DNA of 64,000 nt from Providencia vermicola (lineage in GTDB: Bacteria; Pseudomonadota; Gammaproteobacteria; Enterobacterales; Enterobacteriaceae), in NCBI RefSeq assembly GCF_010748935.1, contig NZ_CP048796.1, forward strand, positions 3,723,001-3,787,000, given 5' to 3'. Numbering within the stretch: position 1 is the stretch's first letter; each line of letters opens with the position of its first letter. The notes beneath the pieces were generated by a model. The model was not told the origin of the DNA. It did not search any database and saw nothing but the letters and a program-made list of their open reading frames with translations. Shown one piece after another: positions 58,869 through 64,000 of this stretch. A program made the position numbers and the translations under genes.

Positions 58869-60440
58869 TTAGCTACCAGGTGTAAAATAAATCGGGGAGC
58901 CTGGCCCTACAGGTAATCCAAGTACAAATACCCAGATAACAAAGAATAATGACCAGCCAATAAAGAAGATGATTGAGTAAGGCAGCATCATTGAAACGAG
59001 TGTACCGATACCTGCATCTTTCTTATATTTGACCACGATAGCCATAATCAAGCCGAAATAACTCATCATTGGTGTGATAATATTTGTGACTGAATCACCA
59101 ATACGATATGCCGCTTGGATGGTTTCTGGTGCATAGCCTGCTAGCATTAGCATTGGGACGAAAATCGGTGCAGTGACAGCCCATTGCGCTGAAGCAGAAC
59201 CAATCATTAAGTTAATAAAGGCACAGATAATAATAAAACCAATAAACAGAACTCCACCATGTAAATCGATGCTGTTTAAGAAGTTAGCGCCTTTTACCGC
59301 GACAACTTGCCCAATATTGGTCCAACCAAAAAATGCCACAAACTGTGCCGCAAAGAAAATAATCACCAAATACAGCCCAAGCGTACTCATTGCATTAGCC
59401 ATTGCATCGACGACATCTTTATCAGAGCGCATCGTTTTTGCAACATAACCATAAACAATGCCCGGCACCGCAAAGAAGATAAAAATAAAGACCACGATAG
59501 ATTTTAAAAAGGGCGAATTACTGACTAAGCCTGTTTCTTGGTTACGCAAAATACCATTTTCAGGCACGACCATGAGTGCTAATAGCGCCGCTAATCCCCA
59601 AAATGTCACGGATGCCCAAAATAGTGCTTTTTTCTCAAGAGGCGTGACTTCAGCATCGGCACGTAATTTATCTTCATCTTCGTCGACCCCGCCGCCTTGG
59701 TATGGCCCTAATTGTGGCTCAACAATTTTCTCTGTAATGAAGTAACCCAAAATAGTGATCAAGAATGTACTGGCAAACATAAAATACCAGTTAGCTTCAG
59801 CCCCTACGGTATATGTAGGATCAATAATTTGTGCTGCTTGTTGTGTAATACCTGATAATAATGGGTCAACTGTGCCTAATAGCAAGTTTGCAGAGTATCC
59901 GCCAGAAACCCCAGCAAAGGCTGCTGCAAGTCCTGCAAGAGGATGACGGCCTAATGAGTGGAAAATAATGGCCGCAAGAGGTATTAACACGACATAGCCT
60001 AACTCAGCTGCGGTGTTTGACATAATACCAGCAAAAACAATCGCCATTGTTGTTAGTTTACGTGGTGCTTTGATGACCACTAAACGCATAGCTGCCGATA
60101 AAAGCCCTGCTCGTTCCGCGATACCAACCCCTAATAAAGCAACAAGAACAGTACCTAACGGCGCAAAACCAGTAAAGTTGCTAACAACATTTGAAAGAAT
60201 TTTACGAATGCCTTCGGCATCTAATAGGCTGACAACATGAATAACACCATCTGCGGCACGGCCTTTTGCCCCTTCAGGACGGGGATCAGCCACACTAATA
60301 CCAAAATATTGTCCGACTGCTGATGAGACCAATAAAATTGCAGTTAAAATAATGAATAAAATGACTGGGTGAGGCAATGCATTACCTAGCCATTCTACTG
60401 TGCGTAGAAAGCGGCTCCCATCTTGTTTTTTTTGTTCCAT
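58869..60440 (-). CDS. AbgT family transporter (p-aminobenzoyl-glutamate type)
   Basis: A 523-residue, roughly 12-helix transporter of the AbgT/MtrF family. LEWLGN-like VEWLGNALPHPVILFIILTAILL at the start, ERAGLLSAAMRL, SNTAAELGYVVLIPLAAIIF and SASAQWAVTAPIFVPMLML near the end are family features. AbgT takes up p-aminobenzoyl-glutamate; MtrF and YdaH export antimetabolites, so direction and substrate are not certain. abgAB hydrolase genes are not adjacent. A good ribosome-binding site (AAGGAG) precedes the ATG. Confidence 0.9.
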   Translation of the reverse strand: MEQKKQDGSRFLRTVEWLGNALPHPVILFIILTAILLVSSAVGQYFGISVADPRPEGAKGRAADGVIHVVSLLDAEGIRKILSNVVSNFTGFAPLGTVLVALLGVGIAERAGLLSAAMRLVVIKAPRKLTTMAIVFAGIMSNTAAELGYVVLIPLAAIIFHSLGRHPLAGLAAAFAGVSGGYSANLLLGTVDPLLSGITQQAAQIIDPTYTVGAEANWYFMFASTFLITILGYFITEKIVEPQLGPYQGGGVDEDEDKLRADAEVTPLEKKALFWASVTFWGLAALLALMVVPENGILRNQETGLVSNSPFLKSIVVFIFIFFAVPGIVYGYVAKTMRSDKDVVDAMANAMSTLGLYLVIIFFAAQFVAFFGWTNIGQVVAVKGANFLNSIDLHGGVLFIGFIIICAFINLMIGSASAQWAVTAPIFVPMLMLAGYAPETIQAAYRIGDSVTNIITPMMSYFGLIMAIVVKYKKDAGIGTLVSMMLPYSIIFFIGWSLFFVIWVFVLGLPVGPGSPIYFTPGS

Positions 60441-61183
60441 ATTTTCTCCTTATAAACAAGAGAAATGGACATTACACAATGTTTTGTGCTTTAGCTATTT
60501 TCAAAAATATAACGCTAACCTAACAAAACATTTATTTTTAGTTTTTAACGTTAATTAAACACAAATAAAATCACAAAACACAGTATAAAAATACAAGATT
60601 ACTTAAATATTTAAATAAATAACGCATTAAGTTAAAAATAACGATAATTAGTGAAAATGTGGTTCAGATAACAGTTTTAAGCGGTTTTCTCGGTGACTGA
60701 AAGCATTTTTCAGTTAAAAATAGAATAGTTTTCAGTATTTTCACTACAAACTAGATACGAAATATCCGTATCTACAACAAGATTTTCTCTACTAATTACA
60801 AAAAGAATAATAAACTAAGTTATCTTTTCTATGCCCGATTTTTGCTATCATGCCATCACTTTCAGATACTCTCTCATTTTTGAAATCTCGAATAATCTTC
60901 TATTGCTGCAAGTTTTCGTTTCAATACCGTTATCTATTTAAATATTAATTTAAGTTGAATCTATTTTAGCATGATTAAAACCATCAACATTTCATCTTCA
61001 TCCTGAATATGATTGCTCAATGAGAAAAAGTGCAATTATCACACATATTTATTAACATATTTATTATATTATCCGTTATCTACTTTTAATCTCACGCAAT
61101 TAATTATGACATCGAATCATTAATTTAGACGATGAAATTAATAAATATTAACGCTAATATTAATAAAAACCAGTCACAACAGC
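60441..61183. other. AT-rich spacer between abgT and the fimbrial adhesin
   Basis: About 740 bp, strongly AT-rich, with no ORF above 60 codons, no recognised RNA and no clear terminator for the fimbrial operon. A regulator such as an MrpJ-type HTH gene, common at this end of fimbrial operons, is absent from it. Confidence 0.4.
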
Positions 61184-62041
61184 TTATAATGCATCTAATA
61201 CTAAAATACCATTTGCCTTTGATACCCCAGATTTTGTTGCGCTACCTTTTAGTTTAGCATTAACGGCTATTGTACTATTGACTAAGTTATTAAGTGAAAT
61301 TCCAGTACCATTCGCGTTCACTTGAATACCATTTAATGATACTTGTGCAGAAACGCCATTTCCGAAATTCAACAGCCCATTTGTAGCATTACTCGCCGTC
61401 AACCTTAATTGATAATTTCGAGCTGTGCCAGAAGTACAGGAAATATTCAGACGAGTACTTTTTTCAAGCCCTTCAGCTTTTAAACTCGATGAGGAATAAT
61501 TAAGATTTAAGTTCTGGCTATTTAAACTACATGAACTTAACCTATTTGGTCCCCCTTTAGACTGACCACCACTATTCGAAAAATAGATTAAGTATGTTTT
61601 ATTCACCTTGTCAAAACAATTAATCCCAACCGACACATTATTCTCATCCCAAGGTAACCATTTTGAAGGTATTCTATTGTCTGTTAATTGTAGTCTCATA
61701 CCGCCATTAAACACTTTACTGGCCCAGTTTAAACCAGCCATATGACTCAGCGCCTGACCATCACAATTAATATTATAACTTTCATAACTAACCCGATTAC
61801 CTAAGGGATCAAAACCTTGATCATCAAGAAGCGTTGGTTCTACGCTCACTCTAGCACGATCGTTATGTATTTCTTGCGAGCACTCAGCTGTTTTACAGTC
61901 AGTAAATCTAACAATATGATAGGTGACTAATCCTTCCGCCCAGACCGTCATGAATGGTGCGGTTGTTTGTTCGGCCGTAACCGTGAAGTCAGCAAATGAA
62001 CTCAAAGGCACACACGCTAATAGTAAGGGAAAAATTCTCAT
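61184..62041 (-). CDS. Fimbrial tip adhesin-like protein
   Basis: A 285-residue secreted protein at the 3' end of the fimbrial gene run. It has a signal peptide (MRIFPLLLACVPLSSFA, cleaved near residue 17), an N-terminal domain of about 150 residues rich in Cys, Trp and His, and a C-terminal pilin-like domain (from about residue 165: LSSCSLNSQNLNLNYSSSSL) ending ANGILVLDAL. The two-domain layout and last position fit a tip adhesin of the MrpH type. Binding specificity cannot be inferred. A 266-bp gap separates it from the minor pilin upstream. Confidence 0.75.
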   Translation of the reverse strand: MRIFPLLLACVPLSSFADFTVTAEQTTAPFMTVWAEGLVTYHIVRFTDCKTAECSQEIHNDRARVSVEPTLLDDQGFDPLGNRVSYESYNINCDGQALSHMAGLNWASKVFNGGMRLQLTDNRIPSKWLPWDENNVSVGINCFDKVNKTYLIYFSNSGGQSKGGPNRLSSCSLNSQNLNLNYSSSSLKAEGLEKSTRLNISCTSGTARNYQLRLTASNATNGLLNFGNGVSAQVSLNGIQVNANGTGISLNNLVNSTIAVNAKLKGSATKSGVSKANGILVLDAL

Positions 62042-62307
62042 ATATATCCTATTAAAAACATTATACTTTTTATAAACTACAACTCATTTTTCATGTGGAA
62101 ATTAAAACTAAAACTTATTATGATTTTTATCATTCATTAAAAAAGCAAAACCAAATTATCTGCTTTAGAATTTGATACATTAGCTTTAGCAATAAATATA
62201 ACTGTCTTCATAATTGATTGAGACATTCAATTCTTTAAGTTAGCTCATAAATTTTGTTTTTATTAAACAAACCCTATTCGCGCTTAATTCACTAAATGAG
62301 CCAATTT

Positions 62308-62850
62308 TCATTCATACTCTAAAACAAATTTTGTTGTTACATAGAATTCACCTCTGCCTATTTTTTTTGTTAATAGTGCATTGGGTTCACCTTGTATATA
62401 CGCTTTTAAATTTAAATCATTGCCATTTCCAGTGTGAAGGTTCTGTATATAGCTATGTACCTTATTTAGGATAATAGGCGTTCCATTTTCAGTTTCTAAT
62501 CCAATAGCTATCCCACTAGCTTGACTACCGCGATCTAATGCTAATAAACCTGGAAGCGCTAAATTTTCATTTCCGGTAAACGTTACTCTCACTTCTTTTC
62601 CCAATACTAAATCACAATTAATTAAACGGATCGTAAAAGGCTGACTATGTGTTCGTGTATTAAGATATAAATATTTATCAACAACAGTGCCAAAATCTAA
62701 CTCAATATTTTCATCTCCAGGATAAACTTCACAAGCATCTTCAACCAAAACGCCATCAAATTGTACCGTTTCCGCTTGTGATACCCCTGAAAAGTTCAAC
62801 AAATAACCAACGAAAATAAAAGAGCATAATTGGCATAGCCTATAGCTCAT
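62308..62850 (-). CDS. Minor fimbrial subunit
   Basis: A 180-residue pilin-like protein. Signal peptide MSYRLCQLCSFIFVGYLLNFSGVSQA, then the pilin fold with VEDACEVYPGDENIELDFGTV (first Cys), IRLINCDL (second Cys) and the C-terminal donor-strand-like TTKFVLEYE. The start at 62850 puts the signal peptide at the N-terminus; a TTG at 62886 is in frame but unlikely. It probably is an MrpG-like subunit by order. Confidence 0.82.
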   Translation of the reverse strand: MSYRLCQLCSFIFVGYLLNFSGVSQAETVQFDGVLVEDACEVYPGDENIELDFGTVVDKYLYLNTRTHSQPFTIRLINCDLVLGKEVRVTFTGNENLALPGLLALDRGSQASGIAIGLETENGTPIILNKVHSYIQNLHTGNGNDLNLKAYIQGEPNALLTKKIGRGEFYVTTKFVLEYE

Positions 62851-62872
62851 ATTCTTTGTTTTAAAAATTAAT

Positions 62873-63376
62873 TTATTGAAAATCAATGGTCAATGCTCCT
62901 GTTGCCGTAAAATCATCCCCTATAAGTTCTGTGCCCGCGAGTTTAATAGGCACCGCAGATAATTTTGGGGGGGCCGCTGGGTTAATCGAAAATGCTTTAT
63001 TCAACTCTAATGCCTGACCATCCTTTTGAATTTGCAAACCGAATTTACCATTATTTAAAGCGCTGACCGTTCGCAATGTTGCCTTATCAAACCCATTTCC
63101 AGCTTGAGTACCACTAAATGTTAGTGTGACATCCCAAGGTTGATTTAAATCACCTAGACAGTCCAATTGGTAAGGAATCTCTTGTTTAAACCTATCACCG
63201 TCAACTTTACGTACTCCCACTTTACCAAATGACACCTGTATTGGTTTATTTTGGTTAAGCTGACACACAGGAGGAATAATTAAAGTGCCGTCAAATACCC
63301 AATTTGCCTGAGCGGATTGTCCGGCTAACATCAACATGTCAAACACAATAAAACAGATGACTGCGAATCGTTTCAT
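62873..63376 (-). CDS. Minor fimbrial subunit
   Basis: A 167-residue pilin-like protein with signal peptide ending SAQA (about residue 24). PPVCQLNQNKPIQVSFGKVGVRKVDGDRFKQEIPYQLDCLG carries the two disulfide cysteines; the C-terminus ATGALTIDFQ is the usual pilin beta zipper. It overlaps the next upstream gene by 4 bp (ATGA), so the two are translationally coupled. Confidence 0.85.
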   Translation of the reverse strand: MKRFAVICFIVFDMLMLAGQSAQANWVFDGTLIIPPVCQLNQNKPIQVSFGKVGVRKVDGDRFKQEIPYQLDCLGDLNQPWDVTLTFSGTQAGNGFDKATLRTVSALNNGKFGLQIQKDGQALELNKAFSINPAAPPKLSAVPIKLAGTELIGDDFTATGALTIDFQ

Positions 63377-63861
63377 TGATAATCCACCTTCAAGGTTGCA
63401 AGTGCCGTAAAATGACCACCGTCTGTGTTGCTGTAATTAGCAGTGCTATTCTTTATTGGTGCGACTTTTAAAGAAGGTAGTGCACTGTACGTAAATTTAA
63501 CGGGTTGATTTATCGCTTGCCGAGAACCATTAATATAAAACACTATGCCTAATTTACTATTTGATGTTTTCAATGCCCCATTACTATTAAAAGTTGTTTG
63601 CTCACCTTTCAACGTTAATGTCAGATTGTTTTTAGCTAATTCTGAACAGGTCAGGCTTAACGGCAAATCCTGTAAATAATGCGTTCCATCTATCCGAGTT
63701 AATAAAATATCGCCAAAATGAATTGATTCTTGGTTATTATTATTCAAGATGCATTCTGGGGGAGTGACGATAAGATTTCCACGTAGGTTGATATTTACCC
63801 CTAAAACCGGAGCAGTACCGACAAAATATAATATTACCAACCACCAACCTGGGTATTTCAT
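63373..63861 (-). CDS. Minor fimbrial subunit
   Basis: A 162-residue pilin-like protein, paralogous to the next one downstream: PPECILNNNNQESIHFGDILLTRIDG, SLTCSELAKNNLTLTLKG and the terminal FTALATLKVDYQ. A short hydrophobic signal sequence precedes NINLRGNL. GGAGAA precedes the ATG, 9 bp after the upstream gene. Confidence 0.85.
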   Translation of the reverse strand: MKYPGWWLVILYFVGTAPVLGVNINLRGNLIVTPPECILNNNNQESIHFGDILLTRIDGTHYLQDLPLSLTCSELAKNNLTLTLKGEQTTFNSNGALKTSNSKLGIVFYINGSRQAINQPVKFTYSALPSLKVAPIKNSTANYSNTDGGHFTALATLKVDYQ

Positions 63862-63870
63862 ATTTTCTCC

Positions 63871-64000
63871 TTAGCGATAATCGACCAACATGGTTAATAT
63901 GCCACTAAAATTACCGCCATCGGTTAACACACTACCAATTGGTTTCACTGGGATCGCATATAAAGAGGGCATTGTTCCTTTATAAGTAAAATTCAATACG
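63871..64000 (-). CDS. Fimbrial subunit, C-terminal part (runs off window)
   Basis: The last 42 codons of another pilin-like gene lie at the right edge. The translation FTYKGTMPSLYAIPVKPIG and DGGNFSGILTMLVDYR matches the C-termini of the neighbouring minor pilins. The usher and chaperone genes presumably lie beyond the edge. Confidence 0.8.
   Translation of the reverse strand, partial: VLNFTYKGTMPSLYAIPVKPIGSVLTDGGNFSGILTMLVDYR

Overview
The window looks like chromosomal DNA of an enterobacterium of the Morganellaceae, most probably Providencia. This rests on moderate to low GC by eye, core proteins very close to enterobacterial orthologues (FtsEXY, FrdABCD, GroEL/ES, EF-P, CstA, GlpABC/TQ), and a C-terminal run of Mrp-like fimbrial genes. 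The genus call is inference; no rRNA or species marker is present.

Layout. 1-5.6 kb: ftsX (partial), ftsE and a greatly expanded ftsY on the minus strand, then rsmD, yhhL, yhhM and yhhN. 5.6-8.2 kb: zntA with a long His-rich N-terminus and a ZntR-type promoter. 8.4-10.5 kb: an Rpn-family nuclease gene, tusA, and yhhQ behind a compact preQ1-I riboswitch. 10.7-20.2 kb: a glycerol and dihydroxyacetone block (dhaKL without dhaM; glpACB divergent from glpTQ). 20.3-25.6 kb: epmA, then frdABCD. 26-30 kb: a cupin, MFS transporter, enolase-superfamily dehydratase and divergent GntR regulator, probably for a sugar acid. 30.2-31.7 kb: sugE/gdx behind a guanidine-II riboswitch, then eamA. 32-36.8 kb: cstA, ybdD, efp, epmB and the yjeI lipoprotein. 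37.4-45.6 kb: groSL (with a sigma-32 promoter), fxsA, aspA, dcuA, a glycerate kinase and yjdC. A tRNA-Phe(GAA) at 45.7 kb is followed by accessory DNA: a beta-glucoside PTS with 6-phospho-beta-glucosidase, a complete sgcXBCQAER operon, and a SopB/IpgD-type phosphoinositide phosphatase effector gene. From 57.5 kb: yjdJ, a pirin, an AbgT transporter, and the distal end of a chaperone-usher fimbrial operon that runs off the right edge.

The genes form several functional sets. Glycerol-3-phosphate, glycerophosphodiesters and DHA are handled by glp and dha. Anaerobic C4-dicarboxylate metabolism is covered by frd, aspA and dcuA. EF-P and both enzymes of its lysylation pathway are present (epmA, epmB, efp). 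Three ligand- or metal-responsive switches (Zn, preQ1, guanidinium) sit directly in front of their transporters.

The most novel item is a pair of 141-bp elements, 134/141 identical, at 20279-20419 and 34253-34393. Each lies between two copies of a local palindrome (26 bp with one mismatch, and 20 bp exact). The palindromes differ between the two sites. The simplest reading is a small non-autonomous mobile element that inserts at intergenic terminator-like hairpins and duplicates the whole hairpin.
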